From Calliopsis andreniformis (lineage: Eukaryota; Arthropoda; Insecta; Hymenoptera; Andrenidae): a DNA stretch of 64,000 bases. The first letter of the stretch is position 1. The number at the start of each line of letters is the position of its first letter. Location: positions 12,652,157-12,716,156 of the forward strand of contig NW_027480429.1 of NCBI RefSeq assembly GCF_051401765.1, given 5' to 3'. The notes beneath the pieces are model-generated. The model did not search any database. It was not told where the DNA came from and saw only the letters and a program-made list of their open reading frames with translations. Of the stretch, positions 9,101 through 23,400 are shown in pieces. The position numbers and the translations under genes are program-made.

Positions 9101-10463
9101 AATACAATCTAAGTACAACAGTTTTTCCATCGTATAAAATGAATGATTGCGAACATTGTGAAAGTAATGGTCCTTTCTACGTGCCGGGCAACCTACGTGT
9201 CACTCTAGGGCGTTGCTCCACCAGATGGAATAGCTAAGGCCTTAGAAGTCAACGCCCGAAGCATAAAATGCAAAATAAATAGGACAGTTTTTCCATTGTA
9301 TAAAACGAATAACTGCAACCAGTCTGAAAGTACTGGTCATTTCTACGTTCCGGGTAACCTAGGTTTCACACTAGGGCGTTGCTCCACCAGATCGAATAGC
9401 TAGGGACTTCGACTTCAACGCCAGAAGGATAAAATACAATATAAGAACAAATTTTTTCCATCGTATAAAATGAATAATTGCAGACATTGTGAAAGTAATG
9501 GTCATTTCTACGTTCCAGTCAACCTAGGTATCACTCTAGGGCGTTGCTCCACCACATCTAATAGCTACGGCTTTAGAAGTCAACGCCAGGAGCATAAAAT
9601 ACAATATAAATACAACAGCTTTTCCATCGTATAAAATGAATAATTGCAAACAGTGTGAAAGTAATGGTCATTTCTACGTTCCGGGCAACCTAGGCTGCAC
9701 TCTAGTGTGTTGCTCCACCAGATGGAATAGCTAGGGCCTTAGAAGTCAACGCCCGAAGCATAAAATGCAAAACAAATATAACAGCTTTTCCATCGTATGA
9801 AACGAATAACAGCAACCAGTCTGAAAGTACTGGTCATTTCTACGTTCCGGGTAACCTAGGTTTCACACTAGGGCGTTGCTCCACCAGATCGAATAGCTAG
9901 GGACTTGGAATTCAACGCCAGAAGGATAAAATACAATATAAGTACAACAGTTTCTCCATCGTATCAAATGAATAATTGCAGACATTGTGAAAGTAATGGT
10001 CATTTCTACGTTCCGGGCAACCTAGGCTGCACTCTAGGGTGTTGCTCCACCAGATTGAATAGATAGGGACTTAGAATTCAATGCCAGAAGCATAAAATGC
10101 AATATAAATATAACAGCTTTTCCATCGTATAAAACGAATAATAGCAACCAGTGTGAAAGTTAAGGTCATTTCCACTTTCCGGGCAACCTAGGCTTCACTC
10201 TAGGGCGTTGCTCCACCAGTTCGAATAGTTAGGGCCTTAGAAGTCAACGCCCGAAGTATAATATGCAAAATAAATAGAACAGTTTTTCCATTGTATAAAA
10301 CGAATAACTGTAACCAGTGTGAAAGTACTGGTCATTTCTACGTTCCGGGCAACCTAGGCTTCACTGTAGGGCGTTGCTCCACCAAATCGAATAGTCCGGG
10401 CCTTAGAAGTCAACGCCCGAAGCATAAATACAATATAAATACAACAGCTTTGCCATCTTATAA

Positions 10464-11745
10464 AAGGAATAATTGCAACCAGTGTGAATGTTATGGTCAT
10501 TTCTACGTTCCGGGCAACCTAGGCTGCACTCTAGGGTGTTGCTCCACCAGATGGAATAGCTAGGGCCTTAGAAGTCAACGCCCGAAGCATAAAATGCAAA
10601 ATAAATATAACAGCTTTTCCATCGTATGAAACGAATAACAGCAACCAGTCTGAAAGTACTGGACATTTCTACGTTCCGGGTAACCTAGGTTTCACACTAG
10701 GGCGTTGCTCCACCAGATCGAATAGCTAGGGACTTAGAAGTCAACGCCAGGGGCATAAAATACAATATAAATACAACAGCTTTTCCATCGTATAAAATGA
10801 ATAATTGCAGACATTGTGAAAGTAATGGTCATTTCTACGTTCCGGGCAACCAAGGCTTCACTGTAGGGCGTTGCTCCACCCAAATCGAATAGTTAGGGCC
10901 TTAGAAGTCAACGCCCGAAGCATAAAATACAATATAAGTACAACAGCTTTGCCATCGTATAAAATGTATATTTGCAAACAGTGTGAAGGTAATGGCCATT
11001 TCTACGTTCCGAGCAACCTAGGCTTCACTCCAGGGCGTTGCTCCACCAGATCGAATAGTTAGGGCCTAAGAAGTCAACGCCCGAAGCATAAAATACAATA
11101 TAAATACAACAGCTTTGCCACCTTATAAAATGAATAATTGCAACCAGTGTGAATGTTATGGTCATTTCTACGTTCCGGGCAACCTAGGCTGCACTCTAGG
11201 GTGTTGCTCCACCAGATGGAATAGCTAGGGCCTTAGAAGTCAACGCCCGAAGCATAAAATGCAAAATAAATATAACAGCTTTTCCATCGTATGAAACGAA
11301 TAACAGCAACCAGTCTGAAAGTACTGGACATTTCTACGTTACGGGTAACCTAGGTTTCACACTAGGGCGTTGCTCCACCAGATCGAATAGCTAGGGACTT
11401 AGAAGTCAACGCCAGGGGCATAAAATACAATATAAATACAACAGCTTTTCCATCGTATAGAATGTATAATTGCAGACATTGTGCAAGTAATGGTCATTTC
11501 TACGTTCCGAGCAACCAAGGCTTCACTGTAGGGCGTTGCTCCACCCAAATCGAATAGTTAGGGCCTTAGAAGTCAACGCCCGAAGCATAAAATACAATAT
11601 AAGTACAACAGCTTTGCCATCGAATAAAATGAACAATTGCAAACAGTGTGAAGGTAATGGCCATTTCTACGTTCCGAGCAACCTAGGCTTTACACTAGGG
11701 CGTTGCTCCACCAGATCGAATAGTTAGGGCCTAAGAAGTCAACGC
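10464..11745 (+). repeat. Tandem 4-monomer duplication, 665-bp unit (10464-11128 and 11129 to about 11745)
   Basis: Two consecutive blocks share the unusual variants GGCTGCACTCTAGGGTG, AATAACAGCAACCAGTCTG, TGCAGACATTGTG and CACCCAAATCG at a constant 665-bp spacing. Differences such as TTCCGGGTAACC against TTACGGGTAACC show the copies are distinct. The match fades near 11745, where CGCCCGAAGC is replaced by CGCCAGAAGC and the following bases differ. Confidence 0.85.
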
Positions 11746-12290
11746 CAGAAGCATAAAATACGATATAAATACAACAGCTTTTCCATCGTAGAAAACAATT
11801 AATGGCAACCAGTGTGAATGTTATGGTCATTTCTACGTTCCGGGCAACCTAGGCTTCAGTCTAGGGCCTTGCTCCACCAGATCGAATAGTTAGGGCCTTA
11901 GAAGTCAGCGCCAGAAGCATAAAATACGATAAAGATGCAACAGCTTTCCATCGTATAACAGGAATAACTGCAAACAGTGTGATAGTACTAGTCATTACTA
12001 CGTTCCGGGTAATCTAGGCTTCACTCTAGGGCGTTGCTCCACCAGATCGAATAGTTAGTTCCTTAGAAGTCAACGCCAGAAGCATAAAATACAATATAAA
12101 TACAACAGTTTTTCCATCGTATAAAACGAATAATTGCTACCCGTATGGAAGTGATGGTCATTTCTACGTTCCGGGCAACCTAGGCCTCACTCTAGGGTGT
12201 TGTTCCACCAGATTGAATAGTTAGGGCCTAAGAAATCAACGCCAGAAGCATAAAATACAATATAAATATAACAGTTTTTCCATCGTATAA

Positions 12291-12622
12291 AACGAATAAT
12301 AGCAACCAGCGTGAAAGTTATGGTCATTTCTACGTTTCGGGCAACCTAGGCTTCACCCCAGGGCGTTGTTCCACCAGATCGAATAGTTAGGGCCGAAGAA
12401 GTGAACGCCAGCAGCATAAAATACAATATAAATATAACAGTTTTTCCATCGTATAAAACGAATAACAGGAACCAGCGTGAAAGTTATGGTCATTTCTACG
12501 TTTCGGGTAACCTAGGCTTCAGCCCAGGGCGTTGTTCCACCAGATCGAATAGTTAGGGCCGAAGAAGTGAACCCCAGCAGCATAAAATACAATATAAATA
12601 CAACAGTTTTTCCATCATATAA
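12291..12622 (+). repeat. Single-monomer tandem duplication
   Basis: Adjacent monomers at 12291-12456 and 12457-12622 share the otherwise rare variants ACCAGCGTGAAAG, ACGTTTCGGG, CCCAGGGCG, GGGCCGAAGAAG and CCAGCAGC. They differ at a few bases, for example AATAGCAACC against AACAGGAACC. This is the smallest duplication step visible in the window, exactly one repeat unit. Confidence 0.85.
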
Positions 12623-15600
12623 ATCGAATAATTGCAACCAGTATGAAAGTTCTGGTCATTTCTACGTTCCGGGCAACCTAGGCTTTACTCTATGGCGTTC
12701 TTCCACCACATCGAATAGCTACGGCCTCAGCAGTCAACGCCTGAAGCATAAAATACAATAAAAATACAACTGTCTTTCCTTCCTAAAACAGGAATAATTG
12801 CAACCCGTGTGAAAGTGATGGTCCTTTCTACGTTCCGGGCGACCTCGGCTTCACTCTAGGGCGTTACTCCACCAGATCAAACAGTTAGGGCCTTAAAAGC
12901 CAACGTCCGAAGCATAAAATACAAAATAAATAGAACAGTTTTTCCATCGTATAAAACGAATAATAGCAACCAGTGTGAAAGTTATGGTCATTTCTTCGTT
13001 CCGAGCAACCTAGGCTTCACTCTATGGCGTTCATCCACCACATCGAATAGCTACGGCCTCAGAAGTCAACGCCCGAAGCATAAAATGCAATAAAAGTACA
13101 ACAGTGTTTCCATCATATAACAGGAATAATTGCAACCAGTTTGAAAGTGATGGCCGATTCTACGTTCCGGGCAACCTAGGCTTCACTCTAGGGCGTTGCT
13201 CCTACAGATTGAATAGTTAGGACCTTAGAAGTCAATGCCCGAAGCATAAAATGCAATAAAAATACAATAGTTTTTCCATCATATAACAGGAATAATTGCA
13301 ACCAGTTAGAAAGTGATGGTCATTTCAACGTTCCGGGCAACCTAGGCATCACTCTAGAGCGTTGATCCACCAGATAGGATAGTTAGGGCCTTAGAAGTCA
13401 ACGCCCGAAGCATAAAATACAATATAAGTACAACAGTTTTTCCATCGTATAAAATGAATGATTGCGAACATTGTGAAAGTAATGGTCATTTCTACGTGCC
13501 GGGCAACCTACGTGTCACTCTAGGGCGTTGCTCCACCAGATGGAATAGCTAAGGCCTTAGAAGTCAACGCCCGAAGCATAAAATGCAAAATAAATAAAAA
13601 AGTTTTTCCATCGTATGAAACGAATAATTGCTACCAGTGTGAAAGTTATGGTCATTTCTACGTTCCGCGCAACCTGGGCTTTACCCTAGGGCGTTGTTCC
13701 ACCAGATGGAACAGTTAGGGCCTAAGAAGTCAACGCCAGAAGCATAAAATACGATATAAATACAACACCTTTTCCATCGTATAAAGCGAATAATTGCAAC
13801 CAGTGTGGAAGTTATGGTCATTTCTACGTTTCGGGCAACCTAGGCTTCAGTCTAGGGCGGTGCTCCATAAGATCAAATAGTTAGGGCCTAAGAAGTCAAC
13901 GCCAGAAGCATAAAATACAACATAAATACAACAGATTTTCCACCATATATAATGTATATTTGCAAACAGTGTGAAAGTAATGGTCATTTCTACGTACCGG
14001 GCAACCTAGGTTCCACTTTAGGGCGTTGCTCCACCAAACCGAATAGCTAGGGCCTTAGAAGTCAAAGCCAGAAGCATAAAATACAATAAAGATGCAACAG
14101 TTTTTCCATCGTATAGCAGGAATAGTTTGCAACCAGTGTGATAGTAGTGGTCATTTCTACGTATCGGGCAACCTAGGTTTCACTCCAGGGCGTTGTTCCA
14201 CATGATGGAATAGTTAGGGCCTAAGAAGTCAACGCCAGAAGCATAAAATACGATATAGATACAACAGCTTTTCCATCGTATAAAACGAATTATTGCTACC
14301 AGTGTGAAAGTTATGGTCATTTCTACTTTCCGGCCAACCTAGGCTACACCCTAGGGCGTTGTTCCACCTGATGGAATAGTTAGGGCCTAAGAAGTCAACG
14401 CCAGAAGCATAAAATACGATATAAATACAACAGCTTTTCCATCGTATAAAACGAATAATTGCAACCAGTATGAAAGTGATGGTCATTTCTACGTACCGGG
14501 CAACCTAGGCTTCACTCCAGGGCGTTGCTCCACCAGATCAAACAGTTAGGGCCTCAGAAGTCAACGCCCGAAGCATAAAATACAAGATAAATAGAAGAGT
14601 TTTTCCATTGTGTAAAACGAATAATTGCTACAAGTGTAAAAGTTATGGTCATTTCTACGTTCCGGGCAACCTAGGCTTCACTCTATGGCGTTCTTCCACC
14701 ACATCGAATAGCTACGGCCTCAGAAGTCAACACCTGAAGTCTAAAATACAATAAAAATACAACAGTCTTTCCATCCTATAACAGGAATAATTGCAACCCG
14801 TGTGAAGGTGATGGTCATTTCTGCGATCCAGGCAACCTAGGCTTCACTCTAAGGCGTTGTTCCACCAGATCGAATAGTTAGGGCCTAAGAAGTCAACGCC
14901 AGTAGCATAAAATACGATATAAATACAACAACTTTTCCATCGTATAAAACGAATAATTGCAACCAGTTTGAAAGTGATGGTCATTTCTACGTACCGCGCA
15001 ACCTAGGCTTCACTATAGGGCGTTGCTCTACCAGGTCAAACAGTTAGGGCCTTAGAAGCCAACTCCCGAAGCATTAAAGACAAAATAAATAGAACAGTTT
15101 TTCCATTGTATAAAACGAATAATTGCTACCAGTGTATAAGTTATGGTCATTTCTACGTTCAGGGCGACATAGGCTTCACCCTAGGCCGTTGTTCCACCAG
15201 ATCGAATGGTTAGGGCCTAAGAAGTGAACGCCAGAAGCATAAAATACAATATAAATACAACAGTTTTTCCATCATATAAAACGAATAATTGCAACCAGTA
15301 TGAAAGTTATGGTCATTTCTACGTTCCGCGCAACCTAGGCTTCACCCTAGGGCGCTGCTCCAACAGATTGTATAGTTAGGGCCTTAGAAGTCAATGCCCG
15401 AAGCATATAATGCAATAAAAATACAACAGTATTTCCATCATATAACAGGAATAATTGCAACCAATTTGAAAGTGATGGTCATTTATACGTACCGGGCAAC
15501 CTACGCTTCACTCGAGGGCGTTGCTCCACCAGGTCGAATAGTTAGGGCCTTAGAAGTCAACTCCCGTAGCATAAAATACAAGATAAATAGAACAGTTTTT

Positions 15601-18600
15601 CCATCGTATAAAACGAATAATTGCTGCCAGTGTGAAAGTTATGGTCATTTCTACTTGCCGGGCAACCTAGGCTTCACCCTAGGGCGTTGTTCCGCCTGAT
15701 GGAATAGTTAGGGCCTAAGAAGTCAACGCCAGAAGCATAAAATACGATATAAATACAACAGCGTTTCCATCGTATAAAACGAATAATTGCAACCAGTTTC
15801 AAAGTGATGGTCATTTCTACGTACCGGGCAACCTAGCCTTCACTCTAGGGCGTTGCTCCACCAGATCAAACAGTTAGGGCCTTAGAAGTCAACGCCCGAA
15901 GCATAAAATACAACATAATAGAACAGTTTTTCCATTGTATAAAACGAATAATTGCAAACAGTGTGAAAGTAATGGTCATTTCTACGTTCCGGCCAACCTG
16001 GGCTTCACCCTAGGCCGTTGTTCCACCAGATCGAATAGTTAGGGCCTAAGAAGTGAACGCCAGAACCATAAAATGCAATAAAAATACAACAGTTTTTCCA
16101 TCGTATAACAGGATTAATTGCAACCAGTTTGAAAGTGATGGTCATTTCTCCTTTCCGGGCAACCTAGGCTTCACTCTATGGCGTTCTTCCACCACATCGA
16201 ATAGCTACGGCCTCAGAAGTCAACACCTGAAGTCTAAAATACAATAAAAATACAACAGTCTTTCCATCCTATGACAGGATTAATTGCTACCAGTGTGAAA
16301 GTTATGGTCATTTCTACTTTCCGGGCAACCTAGGCTTCACTCTAGGGCGTTGTTCCACCAGATCGTATAGCTAGGGCCTAAGAAGTAAACGCCAGAAGCA
16401 TAAAATACGATATAAATACAACTGCTTTTCCATCGTATAAAACGAATAATTGCAACCAGTGTGAAAGTAATGGACATTTCTACGTTCCGGGCAACCTAGG
16501 CTTCACTCTAGGGCGTTGCTCCACCACATCTAATAGCTACGGCCTTAGAAGTCAACGCCAGAGGCATAAAATACAATATAAATACAACAGCTTTTCCATC
16601 GTATAAAACGAAAAATTGCTACCAGTGTGAAAGTTATGGTCATTTCTACTTTCCGGGCAACCTAGGCTTCACCCTAGGGCGTTGTTCCACCTGATGGAAT
16701 AGTTAGGTCCCAAGAAGTCAACGCCAGAAGCATAAAATACGATATAAATACAACAGCTTTTCCATCGTATAAAACGAATAATTGCAACCAGTTTGAAAGT
16801 GATGGTCATTTCTACGTACCGCGCAACCTAGGCTTCACTATAGGGCGTTGCTCCACCAGGTCAAACAGTTAGGGCCTTAGAAGCCAACTCCCGAAGCATT
16901 AAAGACAAAATAAATAGAACAGTTTTTCCATTGTATAAAACGAATAATTGCTACCAGTATGAAAGTTATGGTCATTTCTACTTTCCGGGCAACCTAGGCT
17001 TCACCCTAGGGCGCTGCTCCAACAGATTGTATAGTTAGGGCCTTAGAAGTCAATGCCCGAAGCATATAATGCAATAAAAATAAAACAGTATTTCCATCAT
17101 ATAACAGGAATAATTGCAACCAATTTGAAAGTGATGGTCATTTATACGTACCGGGCAACCTACGCTTCACTCGAGGGCGTTGCTCCACCAGATCGAATAG
17201 TTAGGGCCTTAGAAGTCAACTCCCGTAGCATAAAATACAAGATAAATAGAACAGTTTTTCCATCGTATAAAACGAATAATTGCTGCCAGTGTGAAAGTTA
17301 TGGTCATTTCTACTTGCCGGGCAACCTAGGCTTCACCCTAGGGCGTTGTTCCGCCTGATCGAATAGTTAGGGCCTAAGAAGTCAACGCCAGAAGCATAAA
17401 ATACGATATAAATACAACAGCGTTTCCATCGTATAAAACGAATAGTTGCAACCAGTTTGAAAGTGATGGTCATTTCTACGTACCGGGCAACCTAGCCTTC
17501 ACTCTAGGGCGTTGCTCCACCAGATCAAACAGTTAGGGCCTTAGAAGTCAACGCCCGAAGCATAAAATACAACATAATAGAACAGTTTTTCCATTGTATA
17601 AAACGAATAATTGCTACCAGTGTAAACTTTATGGTCAATTCTACGTTCCGGGCAACCTAGGCTTCACCCTAGGGCGTTGTTCCACCAGATCGAATAGTTC
17701 GGGCCTAAGAAGTGAACGCCAGAAGAATAAAATACAATATAAATATAACAGTTTTTCCATCGTATAAAACGAATAATAGCAACCAGTGTGAAAGTTGTGG
17801 TCATTTCTACGTTCCGGGCAACCTAGGTTTCACTCTAGGGCGTCGCTCCACCAGATCAAACAGTTAGGGCCTTAGGAGCCAACGCCCGAAGCATTAAATA
17901 CAAAATAAATAGAACAGTTTTTCCATTTTATAAAACGAATAATTGCTACCAGTGTAAAAGTTATGGTCATTTCTACGTTCCGGGCAACCTAGGCTTCACC
18001 CTCGGCCGTTGTTCCAGCAGATCGAATAGCTAGGGCCTAAGAAGTGAACGCCAGAAGCATAAAATACAATATAAATACAACAGTTTTTCCATCATATAAA
18101 ACGAATAATTGCAACCTGTATGAAAGTTATGGTCACTTCTACGTTCCGAGCACCCTAGGCGTCACTCGAGGGCGTTGCTCCACCAGATCAAACAGTTAGG
18201 GCCTTAGGAGCCAACGCCCGAAGCATTAAATACAAAATAAATAGAACAGTTTTTCCATCATATAAAACGAATAATTGCAACCAGTATGAAAGTTATGGTC
18301 ATTTCTACGTTCCGAGCACCCTAGGCGTCACTCTAGGGCGTTGCTCCACCAGACGAAACAGTTAGGGCCTTAGAAGTCAACGCCCGAAGCATAAAATACA
18401 ATATAAATATAACAGTTTTTCCATCGTATAAAACGAATAATAGCAACCAGTGTGAAAGTTATGGTCATTTCTACGTTCCGGGCAACCTAGCTTTCACTCT
18501 AGGGCGTTGCTCCACCAGATCAAACAGTTAGGGCCTTAGACGCCAACGCCCGAAGCATTAAATACAAAATAAATAGAACAGCTTTCCATTGTATATAACG

Positions 18601-19426
18601 AATAATTGCTAACAGTGTAAAAGTTATGGTCATTTCTACGTTCCGGGCTACCTAGGCTTCACCCTAGGCCGTTGTTCCACCAGATCGAATAGTTAGGGCC
18701 TAAGGAGTGAACGCCAGAAGCATAAAATGCAATATAAATACAACAGTTTTTCCATCATATAAAACGAATAATTGCAACGAGTATGAAAGTTATGGTCATT
18801 TCTACTTTCCGGGCAACCTAGGCTTCACCCTGGGGCGTTGCGCAAACAGATTGAATAGTTTGGGCCTTAGAAGTCAATGCCCGAATGATAAAATGCAATG
18901 AAAATTAAACAGTTTTTCCATCGTATAACAGGATTAATTGCAACCAGTTTGAAAGTGATCGTCATTTCTACGTTCCGGGCAACCTAGGCTTCACTCTAGG
19001 GCGTTGCTCCACTAGATCGAAATGCTAGGGCCTTAGAAGTCAACGCCAGAAGCATAAAATACAATATAAATACAACAGCATTTCCATCGTATAAAACGAA
19101 TAATTGCTACCAGTGTGAAAGTTATGGTCATTTCTACTTTCCGGGCAACCTAGGCTTCACCCTAGGGCGTTGTTCCACCTGATGGAATAGTTAGGTCCCA
19201 AGAAGTCAACGCCAGAAGCATAAAATACGATATAAATACAACAGTTTTTCCATCATATGAAACGAATAATTGCAACTAGTATGAAAGTTATGGTCATTTC
19301 TACTTTCCGGGCAACCTAGGCTTCACCCTAGGGCGTTGCTCCAACAGATTGAATAGCTAGGGCCTTAGAAGTCAAAGCCCAAAGCATAAAATGCAATAAA
19401 AATACAACAGTCGTTCCATCATATAA

Positions 19427-20414
19427 CAGGAATAATTGCAACCCGTGTAAGTGATGGTCATTTCTACTTTCCGGGCAACCTAGGCTTCACCCTAGGGCGT
19501 TGTTCCACATGATGGAATAGTTAGGGCCTAAGAAGTCAAGCCAGAAGCATAAAATACGATATAGGTACAACAGCTTTTCCATCGTATAAAACGAATTATT
19601 GCTACCAGTGTGAAAGTTATGGTCATTTCTACTTTCCGGCCAACCTAGGCTACACCCTAGGGCGTTGTTCCACCTGATGGAATAGTTAGGGCCTAAGAAG
19701 TCAACGCCAGAAGCATAAAATACGATATAAATACAACAGCTTTTCCATCGTATAAAACGAATAATTGCAACCAGTTGAAAGTGATGGTCATTTCTACGTA
19801 CCGGGCAACCTAGGCTTCACCCCAGGGCGTTGCTCCAACAGATTGAATAGCTAGGGCCTTAGAAGTCAAAGCCCAAAGCATAAAATGCAATAAAAATACA
19901 ACAGTCTTTCCATCATATAACAGGAATAATTGCAACCCGTGTAAGTGATGGTCATTTCTACTTTCCGGGCAACCTAGGCTTCACCCTAGGGCGTTGTTCC
20001 ACATGATGGAATAGTTAGGGCCTAAGAAGTCAAGCCAGTAGCATAAAATACGATATAGGTACAACAGCTTTTCCATCGTATAAAACGAATTATTGCTACC
20101 AGTGTGAAAGTTATGGTCATTTCTACTTTCCGGCCAACCTAGGCTACACCCTAGGGCGTTGTTCCACCTGATGGAATAGTTAGGGCCTAAGAAGTCAACG
20201 CCAGAAGCATAAAATACGATATAAATACAACAGCTTTTCCATCGTATAAAACGAATAATTGCAACCAGTTGAAAGTGATGGTCATTTCTACGTACCGGGC
20301 AACCTAGGCTTCACTCTAGGGCGTTGCTCCACCAGATCAAACAGTTAGGGCCTCACAAGTCAACGCCCGAAGCATAAAATACAAGATAAATAGAAGAGTT
20401 TTTCCATTGTGTAA
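19427..20414 (+). repeat. Tandem duplication of a 494-bp trimer (19427-19920, 19921-20414)
   Basis: Three shortened monomers (starts 19427, 19590, 19756) are repeated at 19921. They carry small deletions that make the trimer 494 bp instead of about 498: CCCGTGTAAGTGATGG lacks two bases, GTCAAGCCAG lacks one, and ACCAGTTGAAAG lacks one. The third monomer of the second copy changes into flanking sequence (CCTCACAAGTCAACGCCCG). The homologous place in other macro-repeat copies carries one trimer (36508-37001) or none (48945, 53259). Confidence 0.9.
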
Positions 20415-23400
20415 AACGAATAATTGCTACCAGTGTAAAAGTTATGGTCATTTCTACGTTCCGGGCAACCTAGGCTTCACTCTATGGCGTTCTTCCACCA
20501 CATCGAATAGCTACGGCCTCAGAAGTCAACACCTGAAGTCTAAAATACAATAAAAATACAACAGTCTTTCCATCCTATAACAGGAATAATTGCAACCCGT
20601 GTGAAGGTGATGGTCATTTCTGCGATCCAGGCAACCTAGGCTTCACTCTAAGGCGTTGTTCCACCAGATCGAATAGTTAGGGTCTAAGAAGTCAACGCCA
20701 GTAGCATAAAATACGATATAAATACAACAACTTTTCCATCGTATAAAACGAATAATTGCAACCAGTTTGAAGGTGATGGTCATTTCTACGTGCCGGGCAA
20801 CCTAGGCTTCACTCTAGGTCGTTGCTCCACCAGACGAAACAGTTAGGGCCTTAGAAGTCAACGCCCGAAGCACAAAATACAAAATAAATAGAACAGTTAT
20901 TCCATTGTATAAAACGCATAATTGCTACCAGTGTAAAAGTTATGGTCATTTCTACGTTCCGGGCAACCTAGGCTTCACCCAAGGGCGTTGTTCCAACAGA
21001 TCGAATAGTTCGGGCCTAAGAAGTGAACGCCAGAAGAACAAAATACAATATAAATATAACAGTTTTTCCATCGTATAAAACGAATAGTAGCAACCAGTGT
21101 GAAAGTTATGGTCATTTCTACGTTCCGGGTAACCTAGGTTTCACTCTAGGGCGTTGCTCCACCAGATCAAACAGTTAGGGCCTTAGAAGCCAACGCCCGA
21201 AGCATTAAATACAAAATAAGTAGAACAGTTTTTCCATTGTAAAAAACGAATAATTGCTACCAGTGTAAACGTTATGGTCATTTCTAAGTTCCGGGCAACC
21301 CAGGCTTCACTCTATGGCGTTGCTCCACTAGATCGAATAGCTAGGGCCTTTGAAGTCAATGCCAGAAGCATAAAATACAATATAAATACAACCCTTTTTC
21401 CATCGTATAAAACAAATAATTACAACCAGTATGAAACTTATGGTCATTTCTACTTTCCGAGCAACCTACACTTCACCCTAGGGCGATGCTCCAACAGATT
21501 GAATAGTTAGGGCCTTAGAAGTCAACGCCCGAAGCATAAAATGCAATAAAAATACAACAGTGTTTCCATCATATAACAGGAATAATTGAAATCAGTTTGA
21601 AAGCGATGGCCAATTCTACGTTCCGGGCAAACTAGGCTTCACTCTAGGGCGTTGATCCACCAGATCAAACAGTTAGGGCCTTAGAAGCCAACGCCCGAAG
21701 CATTAAATACAAAATAAGTAGAACAGTTTTTCCATTGTATAAAACGAATAATTGCTACCAGTGTAAACGTTATGGTCATTTCTACGTTCCGGGCAACCCA
21801 GGCTTCACTCTATGGCGTTGCTCCACTAGATCGAATAGCTAGGCCCTTTGAAGTCAACGCCAGAAGCATAAAATACAATATAAATACAACACTTTTTCCA
21901 TCGTATAAAACAAATAATTGCAACCAGTATGAAACTTATGGTCATTTCTACTTTCCGAGCAACCTACACTTCACCCTAGGGCGTTGCTCCAACAGATTGA
22001 ATAGTTTGGGCCTTAGAAGTCAATGCCCGAAGCATAAAATACGATATAAATAAAAGAGTTTTTCCATTGTATAAACCGAATAATTGCAACCAGTATAAAA
22101 GTTATGGTCATTTCTACTTTCCGGGCGACCTGGGCTTCACCCTAGGACGTTGCTCCAACAGATTGAATAGTTAGGGCCTTAGAAGTCAATGCCCGAAGCA
22201 TAAAATACATTATAAATACAACAGTTTTTCCATCATATAAAACGAATAATTGCAACTAGTATGAAAGTTATGGTCATTTCTACTTTCCGGGCAACCTAGG
22301 CTTCACCCTAGGGCATTGCTCCAACAGATTGAATAGCTAGGGCTATAGAAGTCAAAGCCCAAAGCATAAAATGCAATGAAAGTACAACAGCCTTTCCATC
22401 ATATAACAGGAATAATTGCAACCCGTGTAAGTTATGGTCATTTCTACTTTCCGGGCAACCTAGGCTTCACCCTAGGGCGTTGTTCCACATGGTGGAATAG
22501 TTAGGGCCTAAGAAGTCAACGCCAGAAGCATAAAATACGATATAGATACAACAGCTTTTCCATCGTATAAAACGAATTATTGCTACCAGTGTGAAAGTTA
22601 TGGTCATTTCTACTTTCCGGCCAACCTAGGCTACACCCTAGGGCGTTGTTCCACCAGATCGAATAGTTAGGGCCTAAGAAGTCAACGCCAGTAGCATAAA
22701 ATACGATATAAATACAACAGCTTTTCCATCGTATAAAACGAATAATTGCAACCAGTTTGAAAGTGATGGTCATTTCTACGTACCGGGCAACCTAGGCTTC
22801 ACTCTAGGGCGTTGCTCCACCAGACGAAACAGTTAGGGCCTTAGAAGTCAACGCCCAAAGCATAAAATGCAATAAAAATGCAACAGCCTTTCCATCATAT
22901 GACAGGAATAATTGCAACCCGTGTAAGTTATGGTCATTTCTACTTTCCGGGCAACCTAGGCTTCACCCTAGGGCGTTGCTCCACCAGATCAAACAGTTAG
23001 GGCCTTAGAAGCCAACGCCCGAAGCATTAAATACAAAATAAGTAGAACAGTTTTTCCATTGTATAAAACGAATAATTGCTACCAGTGTAAACGTTATGGT
23101 CATTTCTACGTTCCGGGCAACCCTGGCTTCACTCTATGGCGTTGCTCCACTAGATCGAATAGCTAGGGCCTTTGAAGTCAACGCCAGAAGCATAAAATAC
23201 AATATAAATACAACACTTTTTCCATCGTATAAAACAAATAATTGCAACCAGTATGAAACTTATGGTCCTTTCTACTTTCCGAGCAACCTACACTTCACCC
23301 TAGGGCGATGCTCCAACAGATTGAATAGTTAGGGCCTTAGAAGTCAACGCCCGAAGCATAAAATGCAATGAAAATACAACAGCGTTTCCATCATATAACA

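Larger units (their letters stand above)
6980..14150. repeat. Domain 2: diverged satellite monomers without a dominant HOR
   Basis: About 43 monomers remain in the same orientation and 166-bp register, but neighbours differ from one another and no fixed multi-monomer order recurs across the domain. Distinctive local variants include AACTGCAACCAGTCTG (7980 and 9308 regions), TGCAGACATTGTG, GTGTCACTCTAGGG and CACCCAAATCG. Only small local duplications are seen. The right boundary is approximate. It is set where sequence matching the third domain begins: the GATATAGATAC and CGAATTATTGCTACC monomers near 14250 recur near 19560, 20055, 22545 and 36630. Confidence 0.8.

Noticed and set aside
14229..14486. 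Minus-strand open frames (14229-14486, 22516-22773, 23669-23911, 39393-39692, 40588-40830) as genes
   Set aside because: They are antisense readings of the same monomers and contain a visible monomer-length internal repeat. They have no independent coding signal.
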